Positions 42,236 to 51,097 of a stretch of DNA of 53,468 bases are shown piece after piece. Origin of the DNA: Chitinophaga pinensis (GTDB lineage Bacteria; Bacteroidota; Bacteroidia; 2-12-FULL-35-15). The notes beneath the pieces were generated by a model. That model worked only from the letters and a program-made list of their open reading frames with translations. It was not told where the DNA came from and did no database searches. Numbering within the stretch: position 1 is the first letter of the stretch; the number at the start of each line of letters is the position of its first letter. The position numbers and the translations under genes are program-made. The stretch lies in contig CAMBDK010000006.1 of NCBI GenBank assembly GCA_945865315.1, positions 1-53,468 of the forward strand, in the 5' to 3' direction.

Positions 42236-43702
42236 TTAATTGGAAATGCCTAGCCCATATGGATCTACGGAAACTTCGGCTTTAAATCCAGAAATAGGTA
42301 ATAGCGTATGCATATCAATTGCTGTTACATAACCATTTCTACCAAAACAAACGGAAGAGTGGTGGGGTGCAGGGCCACTTGTGTTTATATTTCTGTTAGC
42401 AATATAAACACGTTGATATTCCTCGTCTACAACTATTCCATGAGGTTGATAAACAGCATAAATTTGCTTAATTAATGTATTGTCATTATAATTAATTATT
42501 GAAACACTCCCTCTCTCTGAATTGTTTGAAGAGCTATTCTCCTCCATGCAACTTACAAACAAATATGGCATTGTAGATGAAATGCCCATTTCTTGAGGAT
42601 ATTGCCCTGTGGCTAATGTCGCAATCAAGCTATCGTTGGAGGTTTTAAAAATCCTTATTTCGTTGCTTTTTTGACAGGTTATAAAATACTTTGACCCATC
42701 CGGAGAAAAAATTATTTCATGAGGGTCTAATGATGTTGTATTGTTTGGAGGCAGCCCATTTAATGAAATCAATTGTAGTTCAGAAAAATTATTCACTGGA
42801 ATTTTATAAAGATAATTTCCTAATTGTGAAGTTACATATAAGGTATCATCACTTGCATTTAAAGCAGAGCCATGTGGATAACTAAATCCTGAATAAACAA
42901 TTGCTGTCATATCCTCCAAATTTACAACAGCTACCTTACCGGCACTACTCCAATCTATAACATAAGCAACTTTTGAGTCTTTTGAAATTGCAAAAGTGTT
43001 CCAAGAGCCAAAACCAAGTAAAACCTGACCCATAAGTGAATTGTCAATAGTGCTAAATTTTTGAAAATATGTACCGGCAATAAAAGAAACGCACCAAAAC
43101 TGATTGTTAAAAGCTACTTTTACCATGTGTGGGGCTTCAATAGAAGGGCTTGCTCCTACATCCACATAACGCATCGCTAACTTTGATTCAGAATCAATAA
43201 GTGTAACAACATCGCAACCTTGATTGGTTAAGTATACTGTTTTACGATTTACGGTGTCAGGAAACTTTATGTCCCCTTGTGAATTAGGTGCGCCATTTTT
43301 TACCCATTCATATAATATCTTCATCTCCTCCTTGGTCAAGGCTTCTTTTCCAATTGGCATTTTTGGACTTAAATGTATTGCGCCAAATTCATTGTAAGAG
43401 TTGGTATAATAAATCAATGTGCTAAAATCTGGTTGATATGGAATAACTATTGCCCCTGAGCGACTTCCCTCAAATAATTGATTCCAGCTTTCGAGAGACA
43501 ATCCCGCAACGGCTACTTTACTCTTTTCATTGTGGCAGCCGCTTGTGGCACATTTGTTTTCTATAATTTTCCCTACCGCTTGCGGATACCCGTTACCTTC
43601 GTAATAAGGGTCTGCTTTTTCATAAGAACATGCGCTAATAAAAATTAGCAAAAAATAAATATAAAAAAAAGTGTTGCGTTTTGAGTCTATTGAATTTAAC
43701 AT
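42236..43702 (-). CDS. Lipoprotein with cytochrome-c-like domain and YncE-like beta-propeller
   Basis: 488 aa. Lipobox FISACSYEK (Cys25). Residues about 40-140 are cytochrome-like: a haem-type motif CATSGCH (Cys51, Cys56, His57; four residues between the Cys instead of two) and a downstream Met ligand in SPKMPIG (Met115) with LTKEEMKILYEWVKNGAPN, as in planctomycete-type cytochrome c domains. Residues about 150-488 form a seven-bladed propeller of the YncE/lactonase kind (VYLTNQGCDVVTLIDSES; VAYVIDWSSAGKVAVVNL; DPHEIIFSPDGSKYFITCQK; QRVYIANRN). It follows the type B PKD gene by 12 bp, so the two should be co-expressed. The role may be electron transfer or ligand binding at the surface; I cannot say which. 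Confidence 0.82.
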   Translation of the reverse strand: MLNSIDSKRNTFFYIYFLLIFISACSYEKADPYYEGNGYPQAVGKIIENKCATSGCHNEKSKVAVAGLSLESWNQLFEGSRSGAIVIPYQPDFSTLIYYTNSYNEFGAIHLSPKMPIGKEALTKEEMKILYEWVKNGAPNSQGDIKFPDTVNRKTVYLTNQGCDVVTLIDSESKLAMRYVDVGASPSIEAPHMVKVAFNNQFWCVSFIAGTYFQKFSTIDNSLMGQVLLGFGSWNTFAISKDSKVAYVIDWSSAGKVAVVNLEDMTAIVYSGFSYPHGSALNASDDTLYVTSQLGNYLYKIPVNNFSELQLISLNGLPPNNTTSLDPHEIIFSPDGSKYFITCQKSNEIRIFKTSNDSLIATLATGQYPQEMGISSTMPYLFVSCMEENSSSNNSERGSVSIINYNDNTLIKQIYAVYQPHGIVVDEEYQRVYIANRNINTSGPAPHHSSVCFGRNGYVTAIDMHTLLPISGFKAEVSVDPYGLGISN

Positions 43703-43714
43703 AAAATTACCCCT

Positions 43715-46700
43715 TTAAAATTCATTATTTAGTAATACAAATGAACCAATTTTTTCATACTTTTCTAAAGGAATAGATTTTTTCGAATATAGAATACGAT
43801 AGGAATAAACGCCATCAGGAACAAGCTTGTCTTGCACCTTTCCATCCCAGCCATCATTGATATCTACGGATTTAAAAAGGACCTCTCCCCAACGATTAAA
43901 AACATACATTTTAAACCCTGTTAATCCATTTCCTCGAGCTAAAAATACATCGTTAACATTATCTCCGTTAGGAGTAAATGCCGCCGGTACATAAATTGAT
44001 TCAAAATCATTCACAGTAACTTTCAGCAACATGCTATCTAAACAATCGGGCCCATATATCGCATAAAGCATTACGTTATAAACGCCTGGATTTGAATATA
44101 CCACTTTAGCATTTACGTTAATGGAATCAAACGAACCATTGCCAAAGTTCCAAAGCCATTCATTGTAGTTTACACTCTGGTTTTCAAATAATACTTCGGT
44201 ACCAGCATGGATATTTTCTAGGGTGCTAATTTGGAAAAGGGCGTCTGGTCTCAAATTTACATTTACTGCTGCTAAAATGGTAGTATCGTCCTTGCAACCC
44301 AAAGCGTTTTCAACTGATAAGGAGACGTTATATACCCCCTGTGTGGAATAAACATGCATTGGCGGTGCTGCTCCCAAAAATGAGCTACCATCACCAAAAT
44401 TCCAGTTCCACTGAATAGCATTATTTGAAATATCTGTAAATACAACAGTTCCGCCACTACAAATAGTAGCGGCACTTTGTGAAAAAGAGGCTTTGGGCGC
44501 AGGAAGAACAATTACTGTGCTGGTAGCAATATCAGAGCATCCATCTATTGAATTTACCGTAAGTGTTATAGGGTATGTTCCTGGAGCAGCGTATTTGTGG
44601 AAAGGGTTTTGTAGGGATGATCCAATAGAACCATCGCCAAAATCCCAAAGCCAGGATGAAGAATTAGGAGAAATATCAAAAAAATTCTGCGTTAGGGGGA
44701 AACAAATCGTGTCGTTTATAAATGATATGTTTGCCGCAGGCACAACAAAAACTGAAATAATATTCGGACTAACAAGGGTATCAGAATAGATAGCGTTTCC
44801 TGCTATAAGCGTAACGGTATAATAACCTGGTGTGACATAAATATGTGTGGGGTTTTGTAAGGAAGAGGGTGCACTACCATCACCAAAATCCCATTGCCAC
44901 CATGTGGCCGCCCCAATGCTTGTATCTGTAAAAATAACGGATGTGCTGCCACATAGCCTAGTTTGATTATACGTTAATCCTGCATTTACAAAGGGCGCAA
45001 TAACTATATTTAATGTATTTGTGCAAATTCCCAAACAGCCGTTTGTATCTGTAACCGTTAAAGAATAATTATATTGCCCTGTACCTCCATATAAATGAAA
45101 TGGTGCATTAGATGTATCTGTTCCTCCGTCACCAAAATTCCAATTATATAAATAAGGTGATGCACCGCCGGATAGGATGGCACTAAAACCGGTAACGCCT
45201 CCCAAATAATTATTTACAGAACTACATACTACCGAAGGTGGCGAATTTACAGCAATAATAAAAGGCAAAGAGCTTGCTGGAGTATTTAATGGGCATGGGT
45301 AAGAGCTTGTCATGATACAAGTAATTGCATCATTATTATTAAGTGCTGAAGACTGAAAAATATTTGTTGTGCCCCCCGAATTTAAGCCATTTACATTCCA
45401 TTGATAGCTTGGATTATTACCTCCGTTTAATGGGATAGCAAAAAATGTTGCCTGTTCCCCCTCGCAAATTATTGGAGCGGATGCAGAAACATAAACATCT
45501 GTAGGAAGGAAAGGCACAACAGCAACATAAAAGGTGTCTATTTTTGACCAGCCGCAACATGGAGACTTTGTTTTTAGTGTAACCATATATTTTCCAGTGG
45601 TTGTTGGGAAAGAGTAAACAAAACTAGGGCTAGACCCAACTTGATTAGCAATTAAAGAGCCCGGGTTATACATTTTCCATTCGTAATCTAATACAGTAAA
45701 TGAGCTTGGGAATAGGGCAGAATAACTTTCTGTACTGCCCGGACAAACCGTGTCAGAACCACTAATTGAAGGAAGTACTATAGTTCCATCAGAAAAAACA
45801 CCTGTAAAATCAGTAAACATATATGGAACACCATCTACAACAAGTGTTATTGAGTGACGTCCCATAATATCATATTGTGTCATAACGGTATCACCACTTC
45901 CACTAAGAGGAATAGCCCCACCATCAAAAAACCATTGTATGATTCCTGTAGCATTAGTAGTATAATTAACATCAGAAAAAGTACATCCTGAATTTTGAAC
46001 ATAAATAGTAGGTTCAACATTGGCTTTCATATCTGATTGTGCAATTGCAATTCCTGCTGGATCTTCAAAGAGAGGTAAACTTACGCCTGGAATACCGTTG
46101 CCTCCATTGGCGCCCAAACCGCCTGTTCCTCCAGCCCCCCCTTTACCTGCCTTACCTATATCGCAACCAGGGCTGCCAGCTCCGGCTCCAGAACTTCCCC
46201 CGCCAATGCCTCCTGGGGTTCCACCATAGCTGCCGTTGCCTTGCTGTCCCGAATTAAGTAAACAATCTTTCAAGGTTGTATTCACCCCATTGGAATCAAT
46301 ATAAATTGCAAAAGAACCTCCGCCGCCTTTACCTCCTGTTGCTCCAAAACCTCCCTGTCCTCCTTCTCCACCACCTCCTCCTCCCGGACCAGCACCATTA
46401 TTATCTCCAAAACAAGTTGTAATACAGCCCTGTGATCCACCACCACCACCGCCACCACCGCCACCACCATGATTCCCTTGTTGTCCATCCGCTCCGTCAC
46501 CGGGAATAAAGTAATTAGAAAAAACAAAAACACCATTTGCTCCGTTTATACCATCGGCACCATTTATACCATCGGCACCATCGGCGCCATTATTTGCAGG
46601 AGTTTGGTCGCAGCCTATTGAAAAAAAACTTGCGCACAATCCGGCACCGCCAACACCTCCCAAGCCGCCGCCTATGCCTAAACCCATTTGTCCATTTGCT

Positions 46701-47458
46701 GCATTAGGAGCAGTATTGTTTCCCGAACCAAAACATTTCCCTGTCCCTCTAGCTCCACCATTTCCACCAGCACCTCCAAAATTACTTCCAGGATAAGAGC
46801 CCGAACCACCTGTTCCGCCAGCTGTGCAACATCCGCCATCTTCATCTCCAAGCTCGCCAAAAGTGCCATTTGCGCCATTTACTCCATTGGCCCCTGGCAC
46901 ACCATCAATTCCATCAGTACCATTGCCTGAGGTAATTGTTAATCGAGAAAAATTATAAGACATACAGTCGAAAAGATGAATCCCATAAGTTGTTACGCTA
47001 TTAATACTAGGAGTTGCATCACCAACAATTATTGTTAAATCATGTATACTGAAATTACTAATGTTTAAACATTCTACTGCTAAAATTCGATTTGGAAGAG
47101 GATCCGTATTTGTAGAGTCTCTGAAAATAATTGTATGCAGGGAATTTGTTTTTTCCCAGTTGTTTGTTGGGTCAAACCCCCCATCCATAGTTATCCCGCT
47201 AATCATAGAAAGTTCATTTGAAATGCTGTAATCCCCCACAGCAAGCCTTAATTGATTATTAGTAGCGTTAGCAAGTGTAAAGGCATAAGGGAGTGTTGCT
47301 GGGTTTGCTTTGGTGCCAGCTAAACCAGATGATGCACCGGTTGGCGATACGTATATAATATTACATTCCTGAGCAAAGCTTTTTTTTATACTACTACTAA
47401 TAAAAAAAATTGCAAGAGATGCTATAAAAAAAAGGATATTTTTGTAACTAAAAATCAT
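43715..47458 (-). CDS. Beta-helix/polyglycine PKD protein with type B T9SS sorting domain
   Basis: 1247 aa. Signal peptide 1-30 (ends KKSFAQ). A right-handed beta-helix start follows (CNIIYVSPTGASSGLAGTK; TMDGGFDPTNNWEK; NFSIHDLTIIVG). From about 165 to 465 it is glycine-rich (GxxGxx tracts and a run of Gly), broken by beta-helix-like strands such as GGGSFAIYIDSNGVNTTLKD. Five or more PKD domains follow (YNWNFGDGG, WQWDFGDGS, WLWDFGDGS, WNWNFGDGS, WLWNFGNGS). The end is a type B sorting domain (AFTPNGDNVNDVFLARGNG, YVFNRWGEVLFKS, GWDGKVQD). No PorP/SprF gene is adjacent. It is paralogous to the next two genes, which end in type A sorting domains instead. A surface adhesin or stalk is likely. 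Confidence 0.87.
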   Translation of the reverse strand: MIFSYKNILFFIASLAIFFISSSIKKSFAQECNIIYVSPTGASSGLAGTKANPATLPYAFTLANATNNQLRLAVGDYSISNELSMISGITMDGGFDPTNNWEKTNSLHTIIFRDSTNTDPLPNRILAVECLNISNFSIHDLTIIVGDATPSINSVTTYGIHLFDCMSYNFSRLTITSGNGTDGIDGVPGANGVNGANGTFGELGDEDGGCCTAGGTGGSGSYPGSNFGGAGGNGGARGTGKCFGSGNNTAPNAANGQMGLGIGGGLGGVGGAGLCASFFSIGCDQTPANNGADGADGINGADGINGANGVFVFSNYFIPGDGADGQQGNHGGGGGGGGGGGSQGCITTCFGDNNGAGPGGGGGGEGGQGGFGATGGKGGGGSFAIYIDSNGVNTTLKDCLLNSGQQGNGSYGGTPGGIGGGSSGAGAGSPGCDIGKAGKGGAGGTGGLGANGGNGIPGVSLPLFEDPAGIAIAQSDMKANVEPTIYVQNSGCTFSDVNYTTNATGIIQWFFDGGAIPLSGSGDTVMTQYDIMGRHSITLVVDGVPYMFTDFTGVFSDGTIVLPSISGSDTVCPGSTESYSALFPSSFTVLDYEWKMYNPGSLIANQVGSSPSFVYSFPTTTGKYMVTLKTKSPCCGWSKIDTFYVAVVPFLPTDVYVSASAPIICEGEQATFFAIPLNGGNNPSYQWNVNGLNSGGTTNIFQSSALNNNDAITCIMTSSYPCPLNTPASSLPFIIAVNSPPSVVCSSVNNYLGGVTGFSAILSGGASPYLYNWNFGDGGTDTSNAPFHLYGGTGQYNYSLTVTDTNGCLGICTNTLNIVIAPFVNAGLTYNQTRLCGSTSVIFTDTSIGAATWWQWDFGDGSAPSSLQNPTHIYVTPGYYTVTLIAGNAIYSDTLVSPNIISVFVVPAANISFINDTICFPLTQNFFDISPNSSSWLWDFGDGSIGSSLQNPFHKYAAPGTYPITLTVNSIDGCSDIATSTVIVLPAPKASFSQSAATICSGGTVVFTDISNNAIQWNWNFGDGSSFLGAAPPMHVYSTQGVYNVSLSVENALGCKDDTTILAAVNVNLRPDALFQISTLENIHAGTEVLFENQSVNYNEWLWNFGNGSFDSINVNAKVVYSNPGVYNVMLYAIYGPDCLDSMLLKVTVNDFESIYVPAAFTPNGDNVNDVFLARGNGLTGFKMYVFNRWGEVLFKSVDINDGWDGKVQDKLVPDGVYSYRILYSKKSIPLEKYEKIGSFVLLNNEF

Positions 47459-47601
47459 TAATTTAATTTTAATATTTTATTGCGCATTAACATTATTTAG
47501 TTCTTTTTACTTTTTATAAAATTGAAACAATTTGGATTTACTATTTCTAGATACAAAATAAATAGAAAAAGTTGCATTGCCAATAATTGTGAAAAACCGC
47601 C

Positions 47602-47762
47602 AGGCATTGTAAAGAAATAAAGTATACAGAATTGGCGTAGTAATTTTGTTCTTTTTCAAGGCGTAAATGAGGCGAATAGCCTTAGCTATTTAACGATTTC
47701 ACAACGAAGAAAAAGGGCAAAAGAACAAGCCAAAATGCATAGGTTATTTCTTTACAATGCCT
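47602..47762. repeat. 161-bp palindromic repeat, copy 2 (inverted relative to copy 1)
   Basis: Perfect 19-bp terminal inverted repeats, AGGCATTGTAAAGAAATAA at 47602-47620 and its reverse complement at 47744-47762. Inner segments CAAGGCG, AAATGAGGCGAATAGC and TTAGCTATTTAACG are shared with the reverse complement of copy 1. The arms differ from copy 1 at three of 19 positions, and each change is matched on the opposite arm. It occupies half of the 324-bp gap between two paralogous surface genes. The remaining bases of the gap (47459-47601 and 47763-47782) are AT-rich and show nothing else. Confidence 0.88.
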
Positions 47763-47782
47763 TAGTCAAAATATAAAATTTA

Positions 47783-50700
47783 CTATTCCTGATATATTAA
47801 TTTTGTATAAATCTTCTGACCACCATATTCCAATTCTAAAAGATACATTCCGGGAACTAATTTGTTTTTAAAATTATTTATTTTAATTTGTTGCTCTGCT
47901 TCATTAACTTTTCTCTTCTCGGAAAGTAATTGGATACCCTCTAAATTAAATAAGGCAAGGTTTAAAACACTCTCTTTTTCAGGAGAAATTCCAATATTTA
48001 ACTCGTTAGAAAAGGGATTAGGATAAACGACAATATTTGATTTTGTAAAAAAATAATTTTCTAAACCTACGTTTATTTTTACGAACGATGGTTTTAAAGT
48101 AGTGTCGCTGCAACCATAACTATTGGTAACAATAAGCGAAATATTATAATTTCCATTAGCATCGTAAATATGTATAGGGTTTTGAATGCTATCATTATTA
48201 CTATCGCCAAAATCCCAATACCAATTAATTGCATCTATCGAATTGTCTGCAAAATAAACCGTATCGCCAGATTCTGATGTAAAGCTTTGAAAATTAGCCA
48301 CGGGCTTTGAATAAACATAAACTTGACTTGTCACTACCGAACTGTCTACTCCTGTTGCACCAAAAGCCAAAAGAGTAACAGTAAATATTCCTGGATTTAA
48401 ATAATTATGCGAAGGGTTTTCCAAAACAGAACTTTCTCCATCACCAAAATCCCAATGGTATGTAATTGCAAAATCGCTATTATTAGTAAAGTCTACATGT
48501 AAGGAGGGGCAGCCTATTGTGGTAGAGGCATTAAATGCTGCATTTAATTTAGTAATAATTATTATCGTTCCAGAGCAAAACCCATTACAACCATTGGTAT
48601 CAGTAACATTCACTTGGTAATCGTAAGTGCCAGCTAATTCGTAAATATGTGAAACGGTATCACCTATCCCATAGGTATTATCTCCAAAGCTCCACGAATA
48701 GGAGTATGGGGGCTCTCCTCCTGAAGATATAGAAGATGTAAAAAAAGTTGGTGCGCCAGAAATAATTGAATCGGCTGCGCAACTAACAATTGGTAAATCA
48801 ATCACTTTCACCATTATATAAGTAGTTGTATCTTTTTCTCCTGCCGAGCAACCCAAGGAGGAGGTAACGATACAGGCTACGCTATCAAAATTTAATAATG
48901 TTGACGGTGAAAAAATTGCATAATTTGACCCTTCAAAACTACCATTCACTAACCACTGAAAAGCAGCATTTGGACCTGCATTAAAAACTTCGGCACTAAA
49001 AGTAAATGCTCCTCCCTTGCAAGTTTTATTTGTTGTATTTTCTGACTGTATGAAAATTTCCGGCTGAACAATTCCTTCTACAGTAACTGTAATTGTATCA
49101 GGAAATGATTCCCCGCAGCAATAATCAATTGTTTTTAATACCACCTGATAACTACCTGCTGAATCAAATGTGTAGCTAACGTTTTGCAAACCCGCACCTG
49201 TTATCGTATCTATAATATTATTTCGAATAAAATACCAAACATAATTATCATCTATAACGGAAGAACTAAAAGTATTAGAGCTTCCTTTACAAACATTTGT
49301 ACTTGTAGAAATAATAGTAGGGACTGTACTAATACCACTGTTAAATATTTCAATGAAATCAGTAAATGTGTAGGATATACCATTATTCACCATGGTAAAT
49401 GTTTTTCTCCCTAAAGTAGTATATTTTGTTGTTGCAGATATTCCGCTTCCAGATGCAGGGGTAGCGCCAGCGCCAAAAAACCAAATAACTGTACCCGTTG
49501 CATTAGTAGAAAATGTAACAGGAGCATTTGTGCAACCCGAATATTGAACATAAACGAATGGTTGCTGCAGCGAATAAACATTTTGTTCACTTACAGGTGT
49601 GCCAACACCGTCTTCATAAATAAGAAAACTAACTCCGTCAGAGCCTTTCCCCCCCTCTCCACCATCGCCTCCGTTGCCGCCCCTTCCACCATTTCCTCCT
49701 GCACCAACATAAGTATTCAAAGCCCCTCCTCGCGATCCCCCCAATCCCCCCGCTCCTCCAGTTCCACCCAAACCACCAGTTCCTCCTGTACCAGCAATGC
49801 CTGAAGTAATTTTGGTGTCTTTTATAAATCCATTTGCTCCATTATTATAAATATAAATTGCAAAAGAACCGCCGCCACCACTAGCTCCTGTACCTCCAGT
49901 TCCTGCTTGAGCACCTTCACCGCCGCCACCGCCACCAGCTCCTGTTCCATTTTTATTTGGAGGCAATCCAAAAAGACAATCATATGGAATGCCGCCAATA
50001 GAACCGCCGCCGCCACCACCACCACCGCCATGCCCATTTGTTCCATTTGTTCCATTTATTCCATTTCCAGGAATATAAAAACCGCCAACAAATCCATCAA
50101 GCCCAATCGCACCAATAGTTCCGACTAAACCATCAACACCATCGGTTCCTAAGCCGCCATCATTTAAAGATGTTCTAGGAGGGCTTGTAGGGTATATACA
50201 AGTAACAATTTTTTGACCCCCAGCACCCCCATATCCACCTCCATTTAAGCTAACAGTCCCATTTTGTCCCGGAGAACCATTGGAGGCATAACTTGGGTCG
50301 CCGCAGAGGGAACAGTCGGCTGTACCTCTTTGTCCTCCATCGCCAGCATTTCCCCCGGCATTACTTCCAGGAAATGAGCCCGAAGCACCAAGGCCTCCTA
50401 GCCGAGGTCCTGTATCATTATTCGAACCGTTTTCTCCTACAAAACCTGCCGCCCCTGCCATGCCATTACTTCCATTTGTTCCTCCTGCTCCATTTCCCGC
50501 ATTTCCGGCAATAATTTTACAACGTACTATTTCATATCCCGAGCAAGCTTCCATATATATTACATAAACAGAAATACCTCCACCAAAACCATTTGCAATT
50601 CTAATTGTTAAATCCTGTAAATGAAAATTTGAAATACTGTTACAATACATTGCTACCAATCTGTTCGGACCTGTCTGAGGGTTTGAGTTATCGCGATAAA

Positions 50701-51022
50701 TTGTGGTGGTAGAAGAATTACTTTTTTCCCAAGTGCTCACATTATAGCCGCCCTCAATAGTAAGGTTTGACAACATATTTATAGCATTAAAAATTGTATA
50801 TGTGCCCGATGCCATAAAAATTCTATTGTCGGTGGCGCTCACTAAACTGAGGGCATAGGTCAAAGAAGCTGGCGCCAATTTTGTCCCGGCCACTCCGGAA
50901 GATGCCCCGTTTGGACTTACATAAATAATATTGCATTGTTGAGCAAATATTTTTCCAGAACCTTCAATAAAAAAGAAAAACAAAGCAATAAAATATATTA
51001 TATGTTTTATTAATAATTTCAT
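47783..51022 (-). CDS. Beta-helix/polyglycine PKD protein with type A T9SS sorting domain
   Basis: 1079 aa. Signal peptide 1-28 (ends GKIFAQ). The N-terminus CNIIYVSPNGASSGVAGTK and the beta-helix that follows are very like those of 43715-47458. A glycine-rich region spans about 175-445, with GGGGSFAIYIYNNGANGFIK inside it, then a conserved block (FVYVQYSGCTNAPVTFSTN; VIWFFGAGATP). At least three PKD domains (YSWSFGDNT, YHWDFGDGE, WYWDFGDSN) follow. The end is a type A sorting domain: VVYPNPFSNELNIGI ... LALFNLEGIQLLSE ... GMYLLELEYGGQKIYTKLI. Type A substrates are normally cut and attached to A-LPS or released, unlike type B. It is 75 bp downstream of the third paralogue. Confidence 0.88.
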   Translation of the reverse strand: MKLLIKHIIYFIALFFFFIEGSGKIFAQQCNIIYVSPNGASSGVAGTKLAPASLTYALSLVSATDNRIFMASGTYTIFNAINMLSNLTIEGGYNVSTWEKSNSSTTTIYRDNSNPQTGPNRLVAMYCNSISNFHLQDLTIRIANGFGGGISVYVIYMEACSGYEIVRCKIIAGNAGNGAGGTNGSNGMAGAAGFVGENGSNNDTGPRLGGLGASGSFPGSNAGGNAGDGGQRGTADCSLCGDPSYASNGSPGQNGTVSLNGGGYGGAGGQKIVTCIYPTSPPRTSLNDGGLGTDGVDGLVGTIGAIGLDGFVGGFYIPGNGINGTNGTNGHGGGGGGGGGSIGGIPYDCLFGLPPNKNGTGAGGGGGGEGAQAGTGGTGASGGGGSFAIYIYNNGANGFIKDTKITSGIAGTGGTGGLGGTGGAGGLGGSRGGALNTYVGAGGNGGRGGNGGDGGEGGKGSDGVSFLIYEDGVGTPVSEQNVYSLQQPFVYVQYSGCTNAPVTFSTNATGTVIWFFGAGATPASGSGISATTKYTTLGRKTFTMVNNGISYTFTDFIEIFNSGISTVPTIISTSTNVCKGSSNTFSSSVIDDNYVWYFIRNNIIDTITGAGLQNVSYTFDSAGSYQVVLKTIDYCCGESFPDTITVTVEGIVQPEIFIQSENTTNKTCKGGAFTFSAEVFNAGPNAAFQWLVNGSFEGSNYAIFSPSTLLNFDSVACIVTSSLGCSAGEKDTTTYIMVKVIDLPIVSCAADSIISGAPTFFTSSISSGGEPPYSYSWSFGDNTYGIGDTVSHIYELAGTYDYQVNVTDTNGCNGFCSGTIIIITKLNAAFNASTTIGCPSLHVDFTNNSDFAITYHWDFGDGESSVLENPSHNYLNPGIFTVTLLAFGATGVDSSVVTSQVYVYSKPVANFQSFTSESGDTVYFADNSIDAINWYWDFGDSNNDSIQNPIHIYDANGNYNISLIVTNSYGCSDTTLKPSFVKINVGLENYFFTKSNIVVYPNPFSNELNIGISPEKESVLNLALFNLEGIQLLSEKRKVNEAEQQIKINNFKNKLVPGMYLLELEYGGQKIYTKLIYQE

Positions 51023-51097
51023 TTTTTATTTTAATTTATTTTTATTAGCAAAAAAAATTAATTTTTTTGTTTTAAAAATTAATTTTTCCCCTACTAG

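Noticed and set aside
46020-46257. Plus-strand proline-rich frame opposite the glycine-rich region
   Set aside because: Pro-rich reading is the complement of Gly codons; the minus-strand frame has signal peptide, domains and sorting signal.
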